Source of the DNA: Candidatus Aminicenantota bacterium
GTDB taxonomy: Bacteria; Acidobacteriota; Aminicenantia; JAMOAD01
DNA: 64,000 nt
Assembly (NCBI GenBank): GCA_027061995.1
Contig: JAMOUT010000075.1
Coordinates: 56,290 to 120,289, forward strand
Reading direction: 5' to 3'
A program made the position numbers and the translations under genes. Each line of letters opens with the position of its first letter. Positions within the stretch are counted from its first letter, which is position 1. Under the pieces are notes generated by a model that saw only the letters and a program-made list of their open reading frames with translations, had not been told where the DNA came from and made no database searches. This document shows positions 1-7,287 of this stretch, piece after piece.

Positions 1-271
1 CCTCGGAAGGATGGAGGCTTTTGCTTCTAAAAATAATGTTGGTCGCTCTATTCTTGATGCTCTCGGTATGAGTTTCGGTTTTGCGATAGGCTTATTATTA
101 ATGAGCACTTTCAGAGAGATTCTCGGGAATGGAACATGGCTCGGTTATGAAGTTCTCGGAAATTGGTGGGATAAATGGATGGTTATGATTCTTCCTCCCG
201 GAGCATTTCTCACACTCGGAACAATAGTAGGTGTCTCAAAATTCCTGCAGACTAAATTTAAAAAGGCATAA
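1..271 (+). CDS. rnfE: Rnf complex subunit RnfE (3' end only)
   Basis: This is the C-terminal part of an RnfE/RsxE integral membrane subunit. The frame is open to the left edge of the window, so the first Met visible is internal. The segment AEAFASKN-like (here MEAFASKN) followed by a LDALGMSFGF helix and the REILG motif is typical of the RnfD/RnfE/NqrD-type subunits. RnfE forms part of the membrane channel of the ferredoxin:NAD+ oxidoreductase, which couples electron transfer to Na+ or H+ movement. It lies 11 bp before rnfA in the same direction, matching the usual rnfE-rnfA-rnfB order. Confidence 0.9.
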   Translation, partial: LGRMEAFASKNNVGRSILDALGMSFGFAIGLLLMSTFREILGNGTWLGYEVLGNWWDKWMVMILPPGAFLTLGTIVGVSKFLQTKFKKA

Positions 272-282
272 GGAGGTTGTAA

Positions 283-858
283 ATGAATTTATTAATAATT
301 TTTATCTCTGCATTACTGATAAATAATTTTGTTCTCTCCTATTTCCTCGGGATATGTCCTTTTCTCGGAGTTTCAAATAAATTAAGCTCTGCTGTTTCGA
401 TGGGAATGGCGGTTACTTTTGTTATGACGATTACAGCTGTTGTTACATGGCCTATATATCATCTTATTCTTGTCCCCTATCATTTGGAATTTCTTGAAAT
501 TGTCTCTTTTATACTTGTTATCGCAGCACTTGTTCAATTCGTTGAGATGTTTATAAGAAAAACATCCGAATCATTGTATGAAGCGCTGGGGATATATCTT
601 CCGTTAATAACAACTAATTGCGCTATCCTTGGTTTTGCTTTAATAGCCGTTCTAAAAAACTATACATATTTGGAAACGATTGTATTCGGAGTTGCCGCAG
701 GACTCGGATTTACTCTTGCCCTTGTTATTATGGCGGGGATAAGGGAGGAACTTGATTTTGCGGATGTTCCCGAATCTTTGAAAGGACCCGGGATAACTCT
801 TCTTGTCGCTGGAATACTTGCCCTGTCTTTTATGGGTTTTGCAGGACTTATAAAGTGA
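283..858 (+). CDS. rnfA: Rnf complex subunit RnfA
   Basis: A 191-residue, six-helix membrane protein of the RnfA/NqrE family, at full length. The N-terminal LLIIFISALLINNFVLSYFL stretch, the FLGVSNK segment and the later TNCAILGFAL motif (an inter-subunit cysteine conserved in RnfA and NqrE) are seen directly. In the complex RnfA and RnfE are inverted homologues that are thought to bind an iron-sulfur centre between them and to form the ion path. The start is supported by AAGGAGG upstream. It is followed after 7 bp by rnfB, so the genes are cotranscribed. Confidence 0.95.
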   Translation: MNLLIIFISALLINNFVLSYFLGICPFLGVSNKLSSAVSMGMAVTFVMTITAVVTWPIYHLILVPYHLEFLEIVSFILVIAALVQFVEMFIRKTSESLYEALGIYLPLITTNCAILGFALIAVLKNYTYLETIVFGVAAGLGFTLALVIMAGIREELDFADVPESLKGPGITLLVAGILALSFMGFAGLIK

Positions 859-865
859 GGTTAAA

Positions 866-1723
866 ATGTCTGTATTAATAATATCAATAATAACGCTGGG
901 AGCACTTGCTTTACTTTTTGCAGTGATTCTTGCCATAGCCGATATTAAATTAAGAGTTGAAGTAGATCCTAAAATAGAGGAGATAGACGGGATTTTACCG
1001 CAGGCAAATTGCGGTGGATGCGGATACCCTGGTTGTAAAAATTATGCGACTGCTATCGTGAACAAGGGAGAGGATATAAACAAGTGTGCCCCCGGAGGTC
1101 AGGAAATAACCGATTTGATTGCTAAGATAATGGGACTTGAAGCAACGGCTACCGAAAAAGTGGTTGCAAGAGTTCATTGCAGAGGAACCGAGGAAGCCGC
1201 TAAAAGAAAAGGGGTATATGAAGGAGTTAAAACATGTCGAGCGGTTGCATTGGTAGGCTCGGGAGACAAACTTTGCGATTGGGGTTGTCTCGGATACGGA
1301 GATTGCGAGGAGGAATGTCCTTTTGACGCTATCACAATGACTGACGAGGGTTTACCATATGTTGACGAAGAAAAATGCACGGGATGCGGAATATGTGTTG
1401 ATGTTTGCCCTAAAGATATACTCGAGCTTCATCCTATTGATGAAAATATTATGATTTTTTGCAGATCTCAGGATCCTCCGAAACAATCAAGGGCTGTATG
1501 CAAAAACGCTTGTATCGCATGTAATATATGTGTAAGGAAATGCCCGACAGGGGCTCTTGAAATGGGAAATAATTTGGTTGAAGTTGTTGAACCTGAAAAA
1601 TTCACAGAAGAGTGTTACGGAGGAATAGATAAATGTCCTACGGGAGCGATTAATTTTGTTCATCCCGAAAAAATTAAAAGAGAAAATAAAACAGTTGAAA
1701 TAATAATAAAGAAAAAGGAATGA
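866..1723 (+). CDS. rnfB: Rnf complex ferredoxin subunit RnfB
   Basis: RnfB takes electrons from ferredoxin into the Rnf complex. The 285-residue protein has an N-terminal membrane anchor (about residues 3-25), then the Fe-S domain CGGCGYPGCKNYA with a further Cys (NKCAPGG), and several ferredoxin-type clusters: CDWGCLGYGDCEEECP, CTGCGICVDVCP, CIACNICVRKCP and CYGGIDKCPTGAI. This Cys-rich C-terminal half resembles the multi-cluster RnfB of anaerobes. It ends with an ATGA overlap with the next gene, indicating translational coupling. Confidence 0.95.
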   Translation: MSVLIISIITLGALALLFAVILAIADIKLRVEVDPKIEEIDGILPQANCGGCGYPGCKNYATAIVNKGEDINKCAPGGQEITDLIAKIMGLEATATEKVVARVHCRGTEEAAKRKGVYEGVKTCRAVALVGSGDKLCDWGCLGYGDCEEECPFDAITMTDEGLPYVDEEKCTGCGICVDVCPKDILELHPIDENIMIFCRSQDPPKQSRAVCKNACIACNICVRKCPTGALEMGNNLVEVVEPEKFTEECYGGIDKCPTGAINFVHPEKIKRENKTVEIIIKKKE

Positions 1724-2136
1724 AAAAAGAGGAAGGAATAATCACACGAATAGAGGGTAAATTCGCTTATGTAAAACCTTCTGATCCGGCTCTGTGTAAA
1801 AAATGCTCCCTTTCCGCATTATGCGCAATGAATTCATCTCAAGAGATTAAGATGATAAATATTGCAGGTGCAAAGGAAAAAGATAGTGTTATTTTTGATT
1901 TGGATTTTGATGAATTAAACACAAGATTTATTAAATTCTTAACCTTTGCCCTTTTTATGCTACTCGCAGGTCTTTTGATAGGATATGTGATAGGTCAAAA
2001 AACAGGTATTCAAAAAGAGGTATTATCTGTAATGGGCGGAGGTTTATTCTTATTCTTCGTATATTTAATCTATAATAATAAAGAAAAAGATGAGAAAAAA
2101 TTACCAAAAATCGTAGAAATACAAAAGGAGGAATAA
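1720..2136 (+). CDS. RseC/SoxR-reducing-system family membrane protein
   Basis: A 138-residue protein of the RseC/RsxC-associated family. The N-terminal domain has the conserved cysteine pattern CKKCSLSALC near residues 26-35, followed by two membrane helices (about 70-90 and 100-117) and a charged cytoplasmic tail. Members of the family are commonly encoded beside rnf genes, where they take part in reducing SoxR or controlling sigma-E in enterobacteria; here only the Rnf link can be supported. It overlaps rnfB by 4 nt and is followed by the NusG-II protein after 1 nt, so it belongs to the rnf operon. Confidence 0.8.
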   Translation: MKKEEGIITRIEGKFAYVKPSDPALCKKCSLSALCAMNSSQEIKMINIAGAKEKDSVIFDLDFDELNTRFIKFLTFALFMLLAGLLIGYVIGQKTGIQKEVLSVMGGGLFLFFVYLIYNNKEKDEKKLPKIVEIQKEE

Positions 2137-2137
2137 A

Positions 2138-2890
2138 ATGGGAATTACAAGAAGAGATTTTTTAAAAGTATTGGGAGTTTCGACGCTACCTTTGTTAAAC
2201 TTTAAAAATATTATAAATGACAACAAGGAGTTGGAATTCAAAATTATAACGGCAAAACCCGTTGAATCATTGGTTTTATTATTAAATCAATTAAAAAACT
2301 CGGGTGAAAAGAATATATCTTTATACGGAGTAAACGGAGAAGCCTTAAATATCCTGAAATATGTTCTCAACAGAACCAAAAGCGGTATATATAAGGGAGG
2401 ATCTAACTCTTTATGGAATTCCTCTTTGATGGCTGTTCTGGAAGTTAAAAGAGTTGCATATACAAAACCGGGATTTACAATGTTATCCGACAATAGAATT
2501 CTCGACCCGAGAACCGGAGCCTTTTCAAATATAGCAGGAAAAATATATTCCGAGGATAAAGCCGACTATGAAATCACATTAAAAATAAGCTCTATTGCCG
2601 ATAAGACTGTAAAAAAACCGGGGACAAAAGCTAAAATCTTGATAAACGGAAGAACGAAAGGTTTTATTAACCTAAGTAAGAATGAAAAACTCTCATTTTC
2701 AACAAATCTCGGAAAAATTAAAATAGTATCCGAATCGGGTAAAGTCAGAGTTGAGGAAAGTTCTTGTAAACATAAAATTTGTATGCATAGAGGTGCTATA
2801 TCAAATGGCGGAGAGAAATTAATTTGCGCACCCCAAAAAGTTATTGTGGAGGTTGTAGGAAAATCCATAGTTGACTCGATTGTAGGTTAA
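2138..2890 (+). CDS. Degenerate ApbE-like module fused to a NusG domain II
   Basis: A 250-residue protein with two recognisable parts. Residues 1-20 look like a twin-arginine-type export signal (TRRDFLKVLG) with a weak hydrophobic core. Residues about 65-165 resemble the C-terminal half of ApbE, the FMN transferase that flavinylates RnfD and RnfG: a LxGGSN-like strand, then ILDPRTG, then a KADYEITL segment in the place of ADALATAL. The His that normally precedes IDPRTG is missing, as is the N-terminal half of ApbE. Residues about 170-250 form a NusG-II domain with the SSCKHKICMHRGAIS and LICAPQKVIVEV motifs. The position behind rnfB suggests a role in Rnf maturation or an accessory role; enzymatic ApbE activity is unlikely. 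The ApbE assignment is an inference from motifs. Confidence 0.65.
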   Translation: MGITRRDFLKVLGVSTLPLLNFKNIINDNKELEFKIITAKPVESLVLLLNQLKNSGEKNISLYGVNGEALNILKYVLNRTKSGIYKGGSNSLWNSSLMAVLEVKRVAYTKPGFTMLSDNRILDPRTGAFSNIAGKIYSEDKADYEITLKISSIADKTVKKPGTKAKILINGRTKGFINLSKNEKLSFSTNLGKIKIVSESGKVRVEESSCKHKICMHRGAISNGGEKLICAPQKVIVEVVGKSIVDSIVG

Positions 2891-2899
2891 CAAAATTTA

Positions 2900-4186
2900 A
2901 TGAACAAATCTTTATCTCTTGTTTTCATAATATTGGTAAGTATTATTTCATTTTCTTCCGATTTTAATAAATATTTTGAAAATAACACATTATTTATAAA
3001 TCTTACTCATTCGGGAAATGCAATAAGGGAAGAATATTCAATAAAAAATTTCAGACAAACGGATTTTTGGGCAGGTCCGTTAAACAATATCATTGATGAT
3101 ATGGCTTTGGGCAAATATAAATTCGAGGTTTATGACAATGATTCAAATAAACTTATTTATTCCACATCTTATTCATCACTTTTTAGCGAATGGCAAACTA
3201 TCGAAGAATCAAAAAGACTTTATAAAAGTTTTGAAGAAACAGTCAAAATCCCTTTTCCGAAAAAAACAGTTAGGATAAAAATACTCTCAAGAGATAAAAA
3301 AGGAAGATTTAAACAGGTTTTTTCCTTTGATTTTAATAAATCAAAGGATATTATTAGTAAGGAAATACCTTTAAACCATAGAATAATAAAATTCGGTAAA
3401 ATAAAAGATTGTAATAAAGCGGTTGATATTTTAATTATTGGAGAAGGATATTTAAAATCTGATAAAAATAAGTTTAAAAAAGATTTTTACAAGTTCTCAA
3501 AAGAGTTTTTTTCCATTAGCCCTTATAAAAATAACCGAGATAAAATCAATATCAGAGGGTTGTTTATCCCTTCGCAAGAGAGAGAACCGGATGATCCCGA
3601 AAGAGATATTTATCATAGGACAATGTTTGACACTACCTTTTATACTTTTAAATTACCCCGATATCTTAATTCGTTCTCAATTCATAAACTTTATTTTTTT
3701 GCTTCTGCTGTTCCTTATGATACTATAATGATTATGGTAAACACAAAAAAATATGGAGGAGCGGGAATTTATAATTTTTATTCTATATTTCCCTCAGACA
3801 ACAAGGCTTCAAAATATGTTTTTCTTCATGAATTCGGACATAATTTCGGAGGTCTGGGAGATGAATATTATTCATCAAAAGTAACTTATTCCGATTTTTA
3901 TCCGAAAGGGGTTGAACCATGGGAGCCTAACATAACCGCTTTATTAAGTAAAAAAGTGAAATGGCAAAAATTTATTACAAAAAACATCCCCGTTCCCACA
4001 CCTGATATAAAAAAATACAGAGATAAAGTCGGCGCTTTCGAAGGAGCGGGATATGTGGCGAGAGGATTATACAGACCTACGAATAATTGCATTATGTATA
4101 ATAAAGATGCGGGTAAATTTTGCCCTGTTTGTGAGCATGCGATTAAGCGAAGAATAAAATTTTATTCAGATGAAAAATATAAATAA
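2900..4186 (+). CDS. Secreted M64-family zinc metallopeptidase
   Basis: A 428-residue protein with an N-terminal signal peptide (LSLVFIILVSIISFSS). It matches the M64 (IgA-peptidase-like) family: an N-terminal beta domain, then a catalytic domain with LIIGEGY and the zinc site HEFGHNFGGLGDEYY (HExGH followed by GDEY) around residues 312-326. A CxxC pair (FCPVCEH) lies at the C-terminus. The family includes secreted proteases from gut and environmental bacteria; the substrate cannot be read from sequence. It starts 9 nt after the rnf-linked gene, with no good ribosome site, so it may be read through from the rnf operon or have its own weak start. Confidence 0.85.
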   Translation: MNKSLSLVFIILVSIISFSSDFNKYFENNTLFINLTHSGNAIREEYSIKNFRQTDFWAGPLNNIIDDMALGKYKFEVYDNDSNKLIYSTSYSSLFSEWQTIEESKRLYKSFEETVKIPFPKKTVRIKILSRDKKGRFKQVFSFDFNKSKDIISKEIPLNHRIIKFGKIKDCNKAVDILIIGEGYLKSDKNKFKKDFYKFSKEFFSISPYKNNRDKINIRGLFIPSQEREPDDPERDIYHRTMFDTTFYTFKLPRYLNSFSIHKLYFFASAVPYDTIMIMVNTKKYGGAGIYNFYSIFPSDNKASKYVFLHEFGHNFGGLGDEYYSSKVTYSDFYPKGVEPWEPNITALLSKKVKWQKFITKNIPVPTPDIKKYRDKVGAFEGAGYVARGLYRPTNNCIMYNKDAGKFCPVCEHAIKRRIKFYSDEKYK

Positions 4187-4195
4187 GGAAAAAAA

Positions 4196-4492
4196 ATGAT
4201 AATACAGTGTCCGAATTGCGGAGTTGATCAAGAGTTTGATAAGGATTACCCTTATTGTTCCAACTGCGGATTATATCTTAATCCTGATGAAAAGAAAAAG
4301 AGAAAAAACACTGCGGGAGAAAACATAAAAGGGGTGGGGATAATTATGTTTTTTCTTTTTATTTTACTATTCTTTTTCGTATCAAGATTTTACGGAGGAG
4401 CGGGAATGATAATCTCTTTTCTCGTTTTTCTTCTCGGTGTTGTCCGTAAAAACAATGAAAAAGATAAAAAAATGCCTGAAAGTGATGGTTAA
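4196..4492 (+). CDS. Small zinc-ribbon membrane protein
   Basis: A 98-residue protein with an N-terminal zinc ribbon (CPNCGVDQEF ... YCSNCG, two CxxC pairs) followed by two short hydrophobic segments (about residues 46-62 and 65-80) and a charged tail. No family function is recognised. It follows the M64 peptidase by 9 nt and a GGAAAA ribosome site, so the two are likely cotranscribed. Its stop overlaps the stop of the convergent ABC ATPase gene by 4 nt. Confidence 0.6.
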   Translation: MIIQCPNCGVDQEFDKDYPYCSNCGLYLNPDEKKKRKNTAGENIKGVGIIMFFLFILLFFFVSRFYGGAGMIISFLVFLLGVVRKNNEKDKKMPESDG

Positions 4493-5142
4493 AGATAATA
4501 AATATTATCCGATATGAATTTGATGATATCCATATTATGAGATATGAAAATCAAAGTGAAGCCATAAGTTTTTTTTAGTCTGAGAATAAGTTCTATGATT
4601 TGAGCTTGTAATATAACATCAAGACCTCTTAATACTTCATCCATAACTATAAGCTCCGGCATCAGTATAAGAGCTCTTGCAATCGATATTCGTTGTCTTT
4701 GTCCTCCGCTCATCTCATACGGGTATCTTTTCAGAAAATCCTCCGTTAAACCGACAGCTTCAAGAGCTTCAACCACTTTACCCCTTTTATAAGGAAGTTT
4801 ATGAATTATGTAAGGCTCTTTCATGATAAATTCAACATTATATTTTGGATTAAAACTTGAAGAGGAGTTTTGTAAAACTATCTGAATCTTTTTTCTGAAA
4901 GCTTTCATATTATGCTTCATCCATTCGGAGACTTTCACCCCTTTAAACAGAATATCTCCCGTATCCAGTTTTTCAAGACCCAATAAAATTTTTGCAAGAG
5001 TGGATTTTCCTTTTCCCGAAGGACCGACAATTGAAAAAATTTCTCCTGTCTTAACCTTAAAATTTACATCTTTCAAGATTATCTTATCTTCGTATTTTTT
5101 TGAAAGATTAATTACCTCTATAATCGATTCTTTATTTCTCAC
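4489..5142 (-). CDS. Orphan ABC transporter ATPase of the oligopeptide/nickel type, short
   Basis: A 217-residue ABC ATP-binding protein: Walker A GPSGKGKST near residue 40, Q-loop IVLQNSSSSFNPKYN, signature MSGGQRQRISIARA, Walker B LIVMDE with the catalytic Glu, and the switch His in ISHNMD. The Q-loop and overall pattern fit the DppF/OppF/NikE group. The D-loop reads VLRGLD rather than PTSALD. The protein ends about 20 residues after the switch His, so the C-terminal extension found in OppF is missing. No permease or binding protein gene is nearby. It overlaps the FAD oxidoreductase by 4 nt and must be cotranslated with it. It could be a shortened relic or a subunit serving a transporter encoded elsewhere. 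Confidence 0.75.
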   Translation of the reverse strand: MRNKESIIEVINLSKKYEDKIILKDVNFKVKTGEIFSIVGPSGKGKSTLAKILLGLEKLDTGDILFKGVKVSEWMKHNMKAFRKKIQIVLQNSSSSFNPKYNVEFIMKEPYIIHKLPYKRGKVVEALEAVGLTEDFLKRYPYEMSGGQRQRISIARALILMPELIVMDEVLRGLDVILQAQIIELILRLKKTYGFTLIFISHNMDIIKFISDNIYYL

Positions 5143-6263
5143 TTAAGTAATTCTTCCCTTTTAAATTCCCTTTTCATGGAAAATTCACTCATATCAAAGG
5201 AAAAACTATTGTCCATAATATAATTAGCCAGTAATTTCCCTGTTGCAGGTCCTAACATAAAACCGTGTCCGCTCATTCCTCCCGCAATAAAGTATCCCTC
5301 TATATCCGTTTTATCTATAATCGGATTACCGTCAGGAGTCATTGTGTATGAACCCGCCCATTGTCTTAACACCTGTGCTTTTTTAATATCGGGAACTAAT
5401 CTGACAGCTCTTCTGCTCATCTCATACAAAAACTCAAAAGATTCATTAGTTGATTTCCCCGGATGACTCGGTTTCGGGGTATAGCATCCTATTATTTGTC
5501 CGTTTAATCTCTGATTGAAATAACAACCGTCTTTTCTATAATCAACAAGCATCGGATCAAAAAACTTTTTCAATCGAGTTGTTATAAATGCTTCATGCTT
5601 TTCAGGTGCAAAGGGGAGGGGATAATCTATTGTCATTGACAGGTCTCCGGCCCAGGGACCTGCGGCATTTATAACAATATCACTTTCTATTATTTTTCCG
5701 TCTTTAAGTTTAACCCCTTTAATTTTACCTCCCTTTTCCAATAATGTTTCAACTTCAGTGTCCATTCTAATTTCCCCTCTGTTTTTTATTATCCCTTTAA
5801 AGTATCCTTTTAAAACAAGAAAAGGGTAAGCCTGCCCGTCTTCATTTGAATAAGCTCCTCCTATAACTCCGTCGGTATTCATCTGCGGAACAAGTTTTTT
5901 AATCTTTCGGGGATCCAGATAATCGACTTTTATTCCGAAATTTTTTTGAAGTTCTATATTCTTTTTAAAAATTTTCACCTCATCATCGGTAAAAGCAAGA
6001 AGGAGGTAACCTGTTTGAGCATATTCAACCGAAAAACCGAATTCTTTTTCCATCTCTTTAAAAAGCCTGACACTTTCCATTGCAAGTTTAATTGTTCCCG
6101 GAGTGGAAAATTGTTGTCTGATTCCCCCTATACATCTACCGGTGGAACCGCTGCCAATATGGCTTTTTTCAAGCAGCAGGATTTTTTTCTTTTTAGAAAG
6201 ATAGTATCCTGTTGATAAGCCTAATATTCCGCCTCCAACTATTATAGCATCATATTTTTCCAT
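5139..6263 (-). CDS. FAD-dependent amino-acid oxidoreductase (DAO family)
   Basis: A 374-residue flavoprotein of the DAO / sarcosine oxidase-beta group. The N-terminus carries the dinucleotide fold (AIIVGGGILGLSTGYYL), then GSGSTGRCIGGIRQQF, an internal VINAAGPWAG motif and a C-terminal FIAGGMSGHGFMLGP segment that closes over the flavin. Such enzymes oxidise small secondary or cyclic amino acids such as sarcosine, glycine or hydroxyproline; the substrate here is unknown. The start is supported by a GAGGTG ribosome site. It is the first gene of a two-gene unit with the ABC ATPase, which suggests uptake and oxidation of an amino-acid-like compound (inference). Confidence 0.85.
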   Translation of the reverse strand: MEKYDAIIVGGGILGLSTGYYLSKKKKILLLEKSHIGSGSTGRCIGGIRQQFSTPGTIKLAMESVRLFKEMEKEFGFSVEYAQTGYLLLAFTDDEVKIFKKNIELQKNFGIKVDYLDPRKIKKLVPQMNTDGVIGGAYSNEDGQAYPFLVLKGYFKGIIKNRGEIRMDTEVETLLEKGGKIKGVKLKDGKIIESDIVINAAGPWAGDLSMTIDYPLPFAPEKHEAFITTRLKKFFDPMLVDYRKDGCYFNQRLNGQIIGCYTPKPSHPGKSTNESFEFLYEMSRRAVRLVPDIKKAQVLRQWAGSYTMTPDGNPIIDKTDIEGYFIAGGMSGHGFMLGPATGKLLANYIMDNSFSFDMSEFSMKREFKREELLK

Positions 6264-6387
6264 TAATCACCTCGTCAATATAATATGATTTTAATAAAAA
6301 ACAGAGATTAATTCAATAAAACAAGAAACAAATTAACTTTAATTGATACGATTCATTCTATGAATTAAAATATGCGAATAAGTAAAT

Positions 6388-6417
6388 TTGGAGATATTAT
6401 CTGATTTTTGATATAAT
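6388..6417 (+). promoter_or_regulatory. Putative promoter of yitT, giving a leaderless transcript
   Basis: A perfect TATAAT (6412-6417) lies 6 nt before the yitT ATG at 6424, with a weak -35 (TTGGAG, 6388-6393) 18 bp upstream. Transcription would start at or next to the A of the ATG, and no Shine-Dalgarno sequence is present. Confidence 0.5.
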
Positions 6418-6423
6418 TCCAGT

Positions 6424-7287
6424 ATGAAGGATAATATTAAATATGAGATAAAAAATTACTTTTTTATTGTTATAGGGTCACTCATTTTAGCACTCTCATA
6501 TGCTCTGTTTATAATCCCTTTCCATATTGTTCCCGGAGGTGTTTCAGGGATCGCTATTATATTAAACTACTTTTTCAAAACTCCTGTTGGAATCGTAACA
6601 ATAATATTAAATCTTCCCATACTATATATTGGGGTAAAAAAACTCGGGAGAGATTATGGAGTTAAATCAGTGGTCGGGATTGCTCTGTCATATCTTACAA
6701 TAGATTTGTTTTACGAACTTCTGGGTTTTAAAAATATACACGCAACTAACAACGAGATTCTTGCAGCAATTTACGGTGGTGTTTTGCTTGGGGTAGGCTT
6801 AGGTATCGTTTTCAAAGGGAGAGCTTCCACCGGAGGAACGGATGTTATAGGGATGATAATCAACAAATATACGGGAATAAGTATAGGTATGGCTATTTTA
6901 TTTATTGATTCTATCATAATATCAGGATCCGGCTTTGCTTATAAAAGCCTTGAAGCCCCCCTTATAGGATATCTTACCCTTTTCGTATCAAGTAAAGCGA
7001 TTGATTTTATACTCGAAGGGTGGAATTATGCTAAAATGGCTTTTATAATCACGGATAAGGATGAAGAGGTCAGAAAATTGATTTCTGACACTATTAACAG
7101 AAGCGGAACAATTTTTCACGGAGAAACTCTTTATAAAAGGGAGAATAAAAATATTATTATGACAGTTATCACAAGAAAACAGTTTCCCACTCTAAGGCAG
7201 GAGATAAGAAAAATTGATCCGGATGCATTTGTTATAATAACAGATGTTTACGAAGTTCTCGGAAAGGGTTTTAGAAAAAGGATATAA
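6424..7287 (+). CDS. YitT family membrane protein (DUF161/DUF2179)
   Basis: A 287-residue protein of the YitT family. The first 190 residues form five or six membrane helices with the conserved FxxPxxIVPGGVSGIAII segment, a GRASTGGTDVIG motif and a second small-residue-rich repeat. The C-terminal domain (about 205-287, ITRKQFPTLRQEIRKIDPDAFVIITDVYEVLGKGF) is DUF2179, a small soluble ligand-binding domain. The transported compound is not established for the family. It is transcribed alone, and its start lies 6 nt behind a TATAAT box without a ribosome site. It converges with the HEAT-like gene and abuts it end to end. Confidence 0.9.
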   Translation: MKDNIKYEIKNYFFIVIGSLILALSYALFIIPFHIVPGGVSGIAIILNYFFKTPVGIVTIILNLPILYIGVKKLGRDYGVKSVVGIALSYLTIDLFYELLGFKNIHATNNEILAAIYGGVLLGVGLGIVFKGRASTGGTDVIGMIINKYTGISIGMAILFIDSIIISGSGFAYKSLEAPLIGYLTLFVSSKAIDFILEGWNYAKMAFIITDKDEEVRKLISDTINRSGTIFHGETLYKRENKNIIMTVITRKQFPTLRQEIRKIDPDAFVIITDVYEVLGKGFRKRI

